The notes under the pieces were generated by a model, which made no database searches, had not been told where the DNA came from, and saw only the letters and a list, made by a program, of their open reading frames with translations. The translations under genes and the position numbers were made by a program. From Dysgonomonas sp. PF1-14 (GTDB lineage: Bacteria; Bacteroidota; Bacteroidia; Bacteroidales; Dysgonomonadaceae), in NCBI RefSeq assembly GCF_029892965.1, contig NZ_JARXWN010000005.1:1-64000 (forward strand): a stretch of 64,000 nucleotides of DNA, in the 5' to 3' direction. Positions 27,749 through 36,080 of the stretch are shown piece by piece. Within the stretch, counting starts at the first letter, position 1. Every line of letters begins with the position of its first letter.

Positions 27749-27811
27749 TTTATTCTGACCGACGAGGAGAATATCAATGACGAGGACGATATGTAAAAAG
27801 CAATTTGTCAT
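27746..27811 (-). CDS. ilvL: ilv operon leader peptide, 21 residues
   Basis: ATG at 27811-27809, TGA at 27748-27746. The peptide starts MTNCFL and continues H-I-V-L-V-I-D-I-L-L-V-G-QNK. Ten of 21 residues are Ile, Leu or Val, nine of them within ten codons, which is the hallmark of branched-chain amino acid attenuators (ilvL/leuL type). It follows a Bacteroidetes promoter by about 15 nt of untranslated leader. It precedes antiterminator and terminator segments positioned exactly for ribosome-mediated control of ilvD. The gene is too short for ordinary gene callers. Confidence 0.85.
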   Translation of the reverse strand: MTNCFLHIVLVIDILLVGQNK

Positions 27812-27833
27812 TATTTCTAACTAAAAGTGATCA

Positions 27834-27863
27834 CAAAGTTATAAACTTTTTTTTAGAAACAAA
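27834..27863 (-). promoter_or_regulatory. ilv operon promoter
   Basis: On the minus strand TTTG (27863-27860) and TAACTTTG (27841-27834), separated by 18 bp, fit the Bacteroidetes -33/-7 consensus (TTTG and TAnnTTTG). The predicted start is near 27827, 15 nt upstream of the leader peptide ATG. Confidence 0.75.
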
Positions 27864-28018
27864 TTTTATTCGTGTTTTTTTACTGTAAATTAGAGAAAAG
27901 TGTAACTCAATGTTGTGAAAATGCTGATTATGTTTATATATTTCAACTATCCGGCATCGTATTGCATCATATTAATATAACGATCAAACATTAATTATAA
28001 ACTTAACTATCTAAACTA

Positions 28019-28174
28019 ATGAAGAACATCTTTCTGCTGTTAATTGGCATTGCCATGACTATATTATTGACCGGCTGCCCCGGAGACAATGATGATGAGC
28101 AACTACTGAAACTGACTGTAATCGATGCCGAAAACAAGACAGGAGTAGTGACAATAAGTGTAAGACAATTCTGA
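28019..28174 (+). CDS. Small lipoprotein, 51 residues
   Basis: ATG at 28019, TGA at 28172. MKNIFLLLIGIAMTILLTGC is a clean lipoprotein signal with lipobox LTGC, followed by PGDNDDEQLLKLTVIDAENK, acidic right after the cysteine as in surface-exposed Bacteroidetes lipoproteins, and a short beta-strand-like tail. The mature form would be only 32 residues. It is followed at once by a strong terminator hairpin, supporting a real transcription unit. No homologue is known to me. It is divergent from the ilv operon and convergent with pheS. Confidence 0.7.
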   Translation: MKNIFLLLIGIAMTILLTGCPGDNDDEQLLKLTVIDAENKTGVVTISVRQF

Positions 28175-28181
28175 TAAAAAG

Positions 28182-28209
28182 AAAGCTATCTGTCTGCACA
28201 GATAGCTTT
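28182..28209. terminator. Bidirectional terminator between small lipoprotein gene and pheS
   Basis: AAAGCTATCTGT (28182-28193) pairs with ACAGATAGCTTT (28198-28209), a 12-bp stem with a four-base loop, flanked by A-tract and T-tract. It serves the small lipoprotein gene on the plus strand and pheS on the minus strand. Confidence 0.85.
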
Positions 28210-28235
28210 TTGTATTTATAAGTATGTTGTGGTTT

Positions 28236-29255
28236 TTAGTGTGCACTTTCGAACTGATCGAGGAAGCGTTTGTCGTTTTCCGAAAACATACGCAGGTCTT
28301 TTACCCTGTATTTGAGGTTGGTAATACGCTCGATACCCATACCCAATGCGTAACCGGAATATACTTTGCTGTCGATTCCGCAATTTTCGAGTACGTTAGG
28401 GTCTACCATACCGCAACCTAAGATTTCTACCCACCCTGTGTGTTTGCAGAACGGACAGCCTTTTCCGCCACAGATATTACATGATATATCCATTTCGGCA
28501 CTAGGCTCAGTGAACGGGAAATACGACGGGCGCAGTCGTATCTTTGTGTCTTCTCCAAACATTTCTTTTGCAAAGAACAATAGTACTTGTCTCAGATCGG
28601 CAAATGATACATTTTTGTCAATATATAAAGCTTCTACCTGATGGAAGAAACAGTGTGCGCGGTAAGAAATAGCCTCGTTACGGTAAACACGTCCCGGACA
28701 GATAATCCGTACCGGTGGTTGTTGCTTTTCCATTACGCGGGTTTGTACCGATGAGGTATGTGTGCGCAGAACAATCTCGGGGCTGCGTGCAATGAAGAAT
28801 GTATCTTGCATATCGCGTGCCGGATGATCTTCTGCAAAGTTAAGCGCCGAGAAAACGTGCCAGTCATCTTCTATTTCAGGGCCTTCGGCTATAGAGAAAC
28901 CAAGACGGCGAAATATATCACAGATTTCTTTTTTGACAATAGACATCGGATGGCGTGTACCCAATTCTATCGGGGCGGCAGTGCGGGTAAGGTCTATAAT
29001 GTTATCAGTTGTTTGTACATTTTCCAATGAGTCTTTCAGCTGATTGATACGCTCCTGTGCTTTTTCCTTCAGTTCGTTGAGCTTCATGCCCACTTCGCGC
29101 TTCTGGTCGGATGCTACATTACGGAAGTCATTCATCAGTTCCGATATTTCACCTTTCTTGCTCAGGTATTTTATACGCAGCGCTTCTATTTCGTCAGCCT
29201 TAGAGGCTTTCAGATTGTCTATTTCGGACAGTAGCCTGTTTATTTTGTCAATCAT
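28236..29255 (-). CDS. pheS: Phenylalanyl-tRNA synthetase alpha subunit
   Basis: 339 residues. N-terminal coiled coil (about 1-90), then the class II catalytic core: HPMSIVKKEICDIFRRLGFSIAEGPEIEDDWHVFSALNFAEDHPARDMQDTFF (motif 1 region), RTHTSSVQTRVM, PGRVYRNEAISYRAHCFFHQVEALYID (motif 2), and GMGIERI (motif 3). It forms the alpha2-beta2 enzyme with PheT, which in this genome is encoded 26 kb away (55490-57955) rather than in the pheST operon seen in many bacteria. Confidence 0.97.
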   Translation of the reverse strand: MIDKINRLLSEIDNLKASKADEIEALRIKYLSKKGEISELMNDFRNVASDQKREVGMKLNELKEKAQERINQLKDSLENVQTTDNIIDLTRTAAPIELGTRHPMSIVKKEICDIFRRLGFSIAEGPEIEDDWHVFSALNFAEDHPARDMQDTFFIARSPEIVLRTHTSSVQTRVMEKQQPPVRIICPGRVYRNEAISYRAHCFFHQVEALYIDKNVSFADLRQVLLFFAKEMFGEDTKIRLRPSYFPFTEPSAEMDISCNICGGKGCPFCKHTGWVEILGCGMVDPNVLENCGIDSKVYSGYALGMGIERITNLKYRVKDLRMFSENDKRFLDQFESAH

Positions 29256-29442
29256 GTATTTAAATTATAATGCGAGTTATTATAAATTGCTTGATAAACT
29301 GATAACAGTTTTTACAATCAGGGTACAAAAATACACTTTTCTTTCTTTATAGGCTATTTTAATGTGTTTTTATTTTATATCTGTCTTAACTATTAAATTT
29401 GTTTTTATGTCAATTTATTTCAGGATGGGATATAATACAATA

Positions 29443-29474
29443 AAAAAGGATGTCTCTTACGGGACATCCTTTTT
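29443..29474 (-). terminator. Terminator downstream of the OmpA-family gene
   Basis: AAAAAGGATGTC (29443-29454) pairs with GACATCCTTTTT (29463-29474) in a 12-bp stem, with an A/T-rich flank that gives a U-tract in either direction. It lies 34 bp after the stop codon at 29508. Confidence 0.8.
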
Positions 29475-29507
29475 CTTACCTGATATTCTTTTTGATTTCC
29501 TTCTGTA

Positions 29508-30662
29508 TTATTTTCCTGTTGCAGTAAATACTACTACGCGATTCCACTCGTCAGTTGGGAACAATTGTTCTTTGTCTCCACTGGCTTTAGTAGTGATGCG
29601 ACTAGGTGCGATGTCATATTTTTCGATCAACACTTTAGCAACAGCCTGAGCGCGTTGTTCAGAAAGTCTTTGGTTAACAGCAGCAGTACCTGTGCTCTTA
29701 TCAGCATATCCTGTAACTGTAACTTTCACATTCGGATTGTCTTTCAGATAACGGGCAGCATTGTAGATGTTGATATCCTGATTCTTTTCTAGCTGAGCGC
29801 TACCAAGACGGAATACAACAACTGCATTCATCAGTACTTCAGTTTCTTCTGTAACTTCTTTAGTTTCTTTCACGATAACCTGAGGTTCCGGTTTAACAGC
29901 AAGTTCACGTTTCAGTCTGTCTATTTCACCGTCTTTGCCATTCAGCGCAGCTTTCAGAGCGTTAACTTCATTGTTAACTCTTCTCAATGCTTCAGGATCT
30001 CCTTCTGTAACAGTTCTGAAACCGCTCTTACCTAAGTTGAATTTAAGACCCAACATAGCATCGATCACACCGTCGTATGGTTTGTCAAATACGCGTCCGT
30101 TAAAATCATCACGTAACAAGTTTCCTGCAACCTCAAGGTTGATACTTGCTACCTGGCTCAAACGAAAATCAAACATAAATCCTGCGCGCGGAGTGATAAG
30201 ATTAGTCGGTCTGTATATGCCGTTCTTAGAGTTTTTGAATCCATGTGTATAACCTAATCCGGCAATTCCATATAGATTAAATACTCTGTCCTCCTTGTAT
30301 GGAAGGAAAGCGTTAGTAAGGTTTACCAATCCGTCTAAGTTAGCCTGAACATATTTTACTTTATAGGTTCCGCTTGTTTTGCTGTCAACTTCGTAGTAGT
30401 TTTTAGATTCCCATCCGCCAACACCTAAACGTGCGCCGAATACCGGAGTGAAAAGCTTACCGAATGATAATGCAACATGAGGGGCAATAACGTCACCAAA
30501 AGAAGATGCTTTGTGGTTCTCGCTGATTGTGTAATTAATTCCGCCTTGTAGTTGGATAAACCAGTTATCTCCTGCTTTTGAAGGAGCTACCACTGATTCT
30601 TGTGCTAAAGCAGGCATTGCAGTCATGGCAATCGCTGCGATACTTAATACTAGTTTTTTCAT
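29508..30662 (-). CDS. OmpA family outer-membrane protein
   Basis: 384 residues. Signal peptide to ALAQ (about 21). Residues 30-215 form an eight-strand-type beta-barrel (NWFIQLQGGINYTISE, FGARLGVGGWESKNYY, LYGIAGLGYTHGF). A short coiled coil follows (about 220-255; ALRRVNNEVNALKAALNGKDGEIDRLKREL). The OmpA C-terminal peptidoglycan-binding domain comes at about 275-384 (VTVTGYADKSTGTAAVNQRLSEQRAQAVAKVL). It anchors the outer membrane to peptidoglycan and is usually abundant in Bacteroidales. A TACCTTTG promoter box lies at 30720-30727. Confidence 0.94.
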   Translation of the reverse strand: MKKLVLSIAAIAMTAMPALAQESVVAPSKAGDNWFIQLQGGINYTISENHKASSFGDVIAPHVALSFGKLFTPVFGARLGVGGWESKNYYEVDSKTSGTYKVKYVQANLDGLVNLTNAFLPYKEDRVFNLYGIAGLGYTHGFKNSKNGIYRPTNLITPRAGFMFDFRLSQVASINLEVAGNLLRDDFNGRVFDKPYDGVIDAMLGLKFNLGKSGFRTVTEGDPEALRRVNNEVNALKAALNGKDGEIDRLKRELAVKPEPQVIVKETKEVTEETEVLMNAVVVFRLGSAQLEKNQDINIYNAARYLKDNPNVKVTVTGYADKSTGTAAVNQRLSEQRAQAVAKVLIEKYDIAPSRITTKASGDKEQLFPTDEWNRVVVFTATGK

Positions 30663-30719
30663 TTTAATAATTATTGTTACTTAATAACTAGAACAACATA
30701 CTTTACACATTGTTCGCAA

Positions 30720-30727
30720 CAAAGGTA
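30720..30727 (-). promoter_or_regulatory. Probable -7 element of the ompA promoter
   Basis: Reads TACCTTTG on the minus strand (TAnnTTTG), about 58 bp upstream of the OmpA start. The remaining 30728-30982 spacer up to the antiporter gene is AT-rich with long A and T runs; I see no gene in it. Confidence 0.6.
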
Positions 30728-30982
30728 CAATATTTTATTTTATAATAAATTTGTTAAATCAGAATAAATTGCTATAACCTTTATAAAAGTCTTGTTGTCA
30801 AAAAGGAACAGATAAAAGTGAGACGTGAAAAAAAGAAAAAAATCTCTCTTTTAAATGTCTCTTTGGTCTTTTATTTTCATAAACCATTTTTTTTTGATAT
30901 TTTTATGTGCCGAAATTCCTCATTACGGCACTTTATCAGAGATCAAAATAATTACACAACTTATAATATATAAAGACAATAT

Positions 30983-33352
30983 ATGGCTCACCTACCTGAC
31001 TTTATCAGTGACCTGGCGATTATCCTAATTACAGCCGGGATAGTAACTATTATATTTAAAAGACTCAAACAACCGGTTGTCTTAGGTTATATTGTAGCCG
31101 GATTCCTTGCCAGCCTGCATTTCAAAAATTTCATCGAAAGCCTTGTTGTGAAAATAACAGGAGTTGCTCCCGATCAGGTAGCTAATGTATTTAAGGCATT
31201 GCCTGAGATTTCAGATATGGCAAACGTTACTATCTGGTCTGAACTGGGTGTTATTTTCCTGTTGTTTGCCTTAGGATTGGAATTTAGCTTCAAAAAACTA
31301 ATGGATGTGGGTGGAAAGGCTTCCATTGCCACACTGATCAATCTGGGCTCGATGATAATAATCGGCTATCTGGCAGGGCAGCTTTTCATCTCACAACTAA
31401 TAGAAGGCTGGACTACGATGGATAGCATCTATCTGGGCTGTATGCTCTCGATGTCATCTACCACCATTATTATAAAGGCCTTTAACGATATGGGACTGCA
31501 AAAGAAGAAGTTTGCAGGTATTGTGTTCGGCATGCTCATTGTAGAAGACCTCGCCGCCATTGTGATGATGGTATTGCTCACTACGTTTGCCGTAAGCCAG
31601 CATTTCGAAACCGGTGAGCTGGCGAATAGTATCGTCAGCCTGCTGTTCTTCATGCTTATCTGGTTTGTCGTTGGTATCTATATGATTCCTACCATGTTGA
31701 AAAAACTGAAGAAATACCTGAATGATGAAACCCTGCTTATCGTCGCCATTGGGCTATGCCTGGGAATGGTGTATTTTGCTACAGCGGTAGGATTCTCAGC
31801 GGCATTGGGCGCATTCATCATGGGGTCTATTCTTGCCGAAACGGTAGAGTCTAAACATATAGAACATCTGATAGAGCCTTTGAAAAATCTTTTTGGTGCA
31901 GTATTCTTCGTGTCGGTAGGTATGATGATCGATCCGGCCGTTATCGGCGAATACAGCATTCTTATCCTTATCCTTACATTGGTAATACTTATCGGACGTC
32001 CGTTCTTTGCGGCTATTGGTGTACTTGCATCGGGTGAAGGACTCAAGGTGGCTGTGCAATCTGGTTTCAGCCTTGCGCAGATAGGGGAGTTCTCTTTCAT
32101 TATAGCTACACTGGGTATGAGTCTGGGGGTGATTACCGAAACACTGTATCCTATTATTGTAGCTGTATCGGTGATAACCACTTTTACCACACCTTATTGT
32201 ATCAAATATTCTGACAATGTATATGGTTGGATAGAAAAGCGCATACCCAACAAATGGGAAAAGCTTATACATGGCTACAGTGCATCAGGTTATGATACGG
32301 TTAATAAGCAAACCGACTGGAAAAAGTTATTGCAAAGTATCTTGACACTTGTTGCTATTTATTTCACTATATCTATAGCGATTCTGCTTGTATTCCAGAA
32401 TTTTATCACACCATATATAGTGGAGTGGATGCCGGGAATATGGGGGAATATACTGGCTGCTATCATTACATTGGTACTGATGGCTCCATTTCTGCGTGCC
32501 ATAATGATGAAGAAAAACCGTTCGGAAGAGTTCAAAAACTTGTGGGGAGACAATCGCCTGAACAAAGGAGCACTTATTTCTCTTATCGCTTTCCGTATTA
32601 TTATATGTGTAGTACTGGTATTGATGGTACTCATTCCGTTATTCCCTAGACTGACTGTGCTGATGGTGATTATTTCGCTAGTTGTGGTGACACTTATCAT
32701 ATTCTCTCAAGGGTTTAAAGCACAGTCGCGTAAGATTGAGGCACGATTTCTCGAAAACCTTAACCTGAAACAACGGATGGATGAGAAGAAAGCCGCTATA
32801 CTGCCCACCGTAGCCAACGACCTGCGATCAAAGAATATACATATAGAAGAGTTTGAAATTTCGCAGAACTCGCCAAGTATAGGCAAATCGCTGCGTGAAC
32901 TCAATTTCAGACAGAAAACGGGTGTAAATGTAGTAACTATAATCAGGGGTAGTAAAAAGATAAATATACCTGATGGTAATGAGCGGCTCTATCCGTTCGA
33001 TAAACTGGTAGTGTCGGGATCTGATGATGAAATGCAGCAGTTGTCGCAATACCTACAAGATAAGCGTGCGCAGGTCTCTAATATGGAAGAAGAAGCGCAG
33101 CACCATATCAGCCTGTCTCAATATCTGGTAGTACCCGAGTCACCGCTTATCGGCAAAACCATTGGCGGTGCAGGCATCCGTGAAAAAACCGAATGTATGG
33201 TGATAGGTATCGACAGGGGCGATGAATCCATTATACAGTTTACAGCCGGTTTTATGTTCGAAGAGGGTGACGTGATATGGCTTGCAGGTGAAAAAGAGAA
33301 ACTGAATTCGTTTGAAGAAAACATCAGCGATCTGACACCGCTCATACCATAA
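30983..33352 (+). CDS. CPA2-family monovalent cation:proton antiporter with two TrkA-C (RCK_C) domains
   Basis: 789 residues. Residues about 1-400 are a Na+/H+ exchanger domain with some 12 helices (PVVLGYIVAGFLASLHF, LFALGLEFSFKKL, FVSVGMMIDPAVI, AQIGEFSFIIATLGMSLG), as in KefB/KefC. There is no Rossmann RCK_N domain; instead residues about 445-595 add four further hydrophobic helices (ILTLVAIYFTISIAILLVFQNF, IIICVVLVLMVLIPLF). Two RCK_C ligand-binding domains follow at about 625-705 and 715-785 (SPSIGKSLRELNFRQKTGVNVVTIIRG; SPLIGKTIGGAGIREKTECMVIGIDRG). It probably exchanges K+ or Na+ for H+ under control of a small ligand such as a cyclic dinucleotide (inference). It stands alone upstream of the Fpg/Nei-like gene. 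Confidence 0.9.
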   Translation: MAHLPDFISDLAIILITAGIVTIIFKRLKQPVVLGYIVAGFLASLHFKNFIESLVVKITGVAPDQVANVFKALPEISDMANVTIWSELGVIFLLFALGLEFSFKKLMDVGGKASIATLINLGSMIIIGYLAGQLFISQLIEGWTTMDSIYLGCMLSMSSTTIIIKAFNDMGLQKKKFAGIVFGMLIVEDLAAIVMMVLLTTFAVSQHFETGELANSIVSLLFFMLIWFVVGIYMIPTMLKKLKKYLNDETLLIVAIGLCLGMVYFATAVGFSAALGAFIMGSILAETVESKHIEHLIEPLKNLFGAVFFVSVGMMIDPAVIGEYSILILILTLVILIGRPFFAAIGVLASGEGLKVAVQSGFSLAQIGEFSFIIATLGMSLGVITETLYPIIVAVSVITTFTTPYCIKYSDNVYGWIEKRIPNKWEKLIHGYSASGYDTVNKQTDWKKLLQSILTLVAIYFTISIAILLVFQNFITPYIVEWMPGIWGNILAAIITLVLMAPFLRAIMMKKNRSEEFKNLWGDNRLNKGALISLIAFRIIICVVLVLMVLIPLFPRLTVLMVIISLVVVTLIIFSQGFKAQSRKIEARFLENLNLKQRMDEKKAAILPTVANDLRSKNIHIEEFEISQNSPSIGKSLRELNFRQKTGVNVVTIIRGSKKINIPDGNERLYPFDKLVVSGSDDEMQQLSQYLQDKRAQVSNMEEEAQHHISLSQYLVVPESPLIGKTIGGAGIREKTECMVIGIDRGDESIIQFTAGFMFEEGDVIWLAGEKEKLNSFEENISDLTPLIP

Positions 33353-33397
33353 TATATTTAGTATTATTGTTTTTAGTCATTAAAACAAAAGCTATTT

Positions 33398-34228
33398 ATG
33401 ATTGAGATCCCCGAATCAACAACAATAAGCCGTCAGTCCGAAACTATATTATCAGGCAAACGGATAAAGGAAGTTGTGCAGGCTACCAGTCCGCACAAAT
33501 TTACGTGGTACAACGGAGACCCTTTGCTGTACTCCGATATGCTTGTCGGTCGGAAAATAGAGTCGGTGAGAGGACATGGAGCTTATATCGACATACTTTG
33601 CGACAATGATACATATATCTCGATAGGTGATGGCACCAATCTGAAATATTATCCGGCGATAGAAAAGCATCCTGCTAAACATCAATTACTCATTGTATTT
33701 GATGATGGTAGCTTTATAGCCTTCACCGTTTCCATGTATGGGGCTATATTTGCCTATACAGGTGAAATGGATAATTTCTATCATCGCAACAGTCTCAACA
33801 GTATCTCTCCGCTCGATGATGCTTTCGATAAGGCTTATTTTGACAATATATTTAAAAGTGTTAAGAAAGACATATCGATAAAAGCCCTGCTGGCGACCGA
33901 GCAGCGTATTCCCGGATTGGGTAACGGTGTATTGCAGGACATACTGTTCAATGCAGGTATTCATCCGAAACGAAAGATATCCACTCTTTCCGATCTCGAA
34001 AAAGAAGACTTGTACCATTGCCTGAAAGTCACACTGCAAAGCATGACCGATAAGGGTGGACGCGATACAGAGAAAGACTTTTATGGAAACTACGGTAAAT
34101 ATAAATGTCTACTGAGTAAGAATACCTACAAAGAGCCTTGCCCTAACTGTGGCGGAAACATCATAAAAGAAGCCTATCTGGGTGGCACTATCTACTATTG
34201 TCCTTCGTGCCAGCAGGAGAAGATTTAA
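33398..34228 (+). CDS. Fpg/Nei-family DNA glycosylase homologue lacking the N-terminal proline
   Basis: 276 residues. The H2TH fold is clear (IPGLGNGVLQDILFNAGIHPKRKISTLSD) and a C-terminal zinc finger has two CPxC pairs (CPNCGG and CPSCQ). The protein starts MIEIPES where active Fpg/Nei enzymes start MPELPE; the nucleophilic Pro2 that forms the Schiff base is Ile here, while Glu3, Pro5 and Glu6 are kept. It is a recognisable sub-branch with MIE(L/I)PE starts. It may act as a monofunctional glycosylase, a lesion-binding protein or on RNA or another substrate; lyase activity by the usual mechanism is not expected. It starts 45 bp after the antiporter gene. Confidence 0.85.
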   Translation: MIEIPESTTISRQSETILSGKRIKEVVQATSPHKFTWYNGDPLLYSDMLVGRKIESVRGHGAYIDILCDNDTYISIGDGTNLKYYPAIEKHPAKHQLLIVFDDGSFIAFTVSMYGAIFAYTGEMDNFYHRNSLNSISPLDDAFDKAYFDNIFKSVKKDISIKALLATEQRIPGLGNGVLQDILFNAGIHPKRKISTLSDLEKEDLYHCLKVTLQSMTDKGGRDTEKDFYGNYGKYKCLLSKNTYKEPCPNCGGNIIKEAYLGGTIYYCPSCQQEKI

Positions 34229-34267
34229 CCACAAAAGACACAGATATTATACAATATGCTCTGAAAA

Positions 34268-34816
34268 ATGATAAACCATAAAACCAACTTCTATATCATA
34301 ACTGGTGGACCCGGAGTAGGGAAGACCACCTTGCTCGATGAGCTTGCCCGCAGGGGATACCACTATGTGCCCGAAGTGGCACGCGACATTATCCGGCAGC
34401 AGATTGCAACAGGTGGAGACGCTTTGCCTTGGGCAGATGCCCGCAAGTATTCAGACATGATGCTTTCCCGTTCGGTGGATGATTTTGTGAGACTATCCGT
34501 TTCTGATGAACTGTACTTCTTCGACAGAGGGATACCCGATACCTACGGATACGAGAGGCTTATAGGGCTGGATATGAGTGAGAAACTGAAAGAAGCTGTT
34601 GCAATATACCGTTACAATCCGGTTGTATTCATTCTGCCCGCTTGGAAAGAGATATATGAAACCGATAGCGAACGCAAACAGGATTTTGAAGAAGCTGTGG
34701 CTACCTATCATGTAATGACTGAGATATACAGCGAATTAGGCTACACACCTGTCGAAGTGCCGACACTACCTGTTAAAGAACGAGCCGACTTTGTTCTAAA
34801 TCAGTTGGGAATATAA
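34268..34816 (+). CDS. AAA_28-type P-loop NTPase/kinase-like protein
   Basis: 182 residues. Walker A is GGPGVGKTT at residues 13-21. The pattern continues YHYVPEVARDIIRQQIATGGDALPW and a Walker B-like LYFFDRGIPDTYGYERL. Members resemble nucleotide kinase-like ATPases; Bacteroidales often carry one copy. The substrate is unknown. Its stop codon is directly next to the stop of the convergent phosphatase gene (34816/34817) with no bases between. Confidence 0.85.
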   Translation: MINHKTNFYIITGGPGVGKTTLLDELARRGYHYVPEVARDIIRQQIATGGDALPWADARKYSDMMLSRSVDDFVRLSVSDELYFFDRGIPDTYGYERLIGLDMSEKLKEAVAIYRYNPVVFILPAWKEIYETDSERKQDFEEAVATYHVMTEIYSELGYTPVEVPTLPVKERADFVLNQLGI

Positions 34817-35869
34817 TCAGTACAGATATTTATCCTTCATTTTAGGAATATCTACACCTAGCACATTGGTCAGGTAATTTTCTACCGAGCCATGATCTTT
34901 CTTTATGCGGTTGAGCCCTGCCTGTATAAATTCGGGCTTTACTGTAAACAGAGAAGCTAGAGCCGGATTTATAGCCTTGTATTTAGCATATTTGTTAGCA
35001 AGGTAGCTGTTCGACAGCATATAGTCCTGTAATATTGTATGTTCGTCTACACCCAATGCCCACAGGAACAATGCCGCTCCCATACCTGTGCGGTCTTTAC
35101 CTGCCGAACAGTGGAACATTAGCGGTACATCGTTTTCGCTTTGCAGCAAGGCAAAGAATTTTCTGTACTGGCTTATACTTGCTGAATCGCTCACCAGAAG
35201 TTCATTCATGCCCATCATCAGCGTGTCGGCTTTCATCTCTGTAAGGTTCTCCAGATCGGCTTTTACCGCTCCCATCAAGTTACCCGGATTAATCGGATAT
35301 TTATAATTTTGCTTTACCGAAGCAGGGTTGAGATCAGGTTGCTCGTTCATTTCTTCTTCCGATCTGAAATCGACAATAGACTCCAGTGGTATCGAAGACA
35401 GGTAGTGTAGGTCTGCATCTGTAAGACTGTGCAAGTCATCGGAACGAAATACTTTGCCCCATTTCACATGTTTGCCGTCTGTAGTGACATATCCGCCCAG
35501 ATCGCGAAAGTTGTATCCGCCTGTCATTGGTAAATGCCTGTCAGATACAATGGCTTTTCCCTCTTCTGTTTCTATCACGAAGTAGGAACGAACCGAATCG
35601 GGTACATTCAATGGAAATGTACCGCTGTCCATTCCTTGGGCTATCGGGTTAGTCATATCTATATTATCGGGAGACAGGCCTGCATAGATTTTCCACAACC
35701 CTTTGGTGTATATCTGTATCGAAGCTGCTTTGGTAGACTTTTCGCGTATAATAGTTATATTTTTCGAAATATCTTTTCCCGAATATCCAACTGTTGACCC
35801 CGTATTCTTATTGCATGAAGACATAGCACCTGATATTATAAGTATGAGTAATATATTCAATTTGTTCAT
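34817..35869 (-). CDS. Secreted tyrosine-protein phosphatase (Y_phosphatase3) lipoprotein
   Basis: 350 residues. Lipobox MSSC at residue 18. An N-terminal Ig-like beta region (about 35-110) is followed by a dual-specificity/tyrosine phosphatase domain (about 115-340): GGYNFRDLGGYVTTDGKHVKWGKVFRSDDLHSLT and the P-loop HCSAGKDRTGMG with catalytic Cys254 and the Arg six residues on. Related enzymes include LipA/IphP-type phosphatases acting on phosphotyrosine or phosphoinositides. As a lipoprotein it would act in the periplasm or on the cell surface, so a host or environmental phosphate ester is possible (inference). Confidence 0.9.
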   Translation of the reverse strand: MNKLNILLILIISGAMSSCNKNTGSTVGYSGKDISKNITIIREKSTKAASIQIYTKGLWKIYAGLSPDNIDMTNPIAQGMDSGTFPLNVPDSVRSYFVIETEEGKAIVSDRHLPMTGGYNFRDLGGYVTTDGKHVKWGKVFRSDDLHSLTDADLHYLSSIPLESIVDFRSEEEMNEQPDLNPASVKQNYKYPINPGNLMGAVKADLENLTEMKADTLMMGMNELLVSDSASISQYRKFFALLQSENDVPLMFHCSAGKDRTGMGAALFLWALGVDEHTILQDYMLSNSYLANKYAKYKAINPALASLFTVKPEFIQAGLNRIKKDHGSVENYLTNVLGVDIPKMKDKYLY

Positions 35870-36080
35870 CTGTGATTTTTTTATCGTTGCAAGTTAGTTA
35901 AAAAAACTGTACTTAAACAGATAGCGATAAAACGGTATGGCCGTCAGGGAAAAGACTTCCGGCATGATATTGCTGTATTTCAGATCGTTGTGTCGAAGTT
36001 CAATAAATGTTAAATATGGTGATCCGATTAAACTTCTAACCTCAAATTATATCTAACCACATAGAAACATTAAAAAAACT

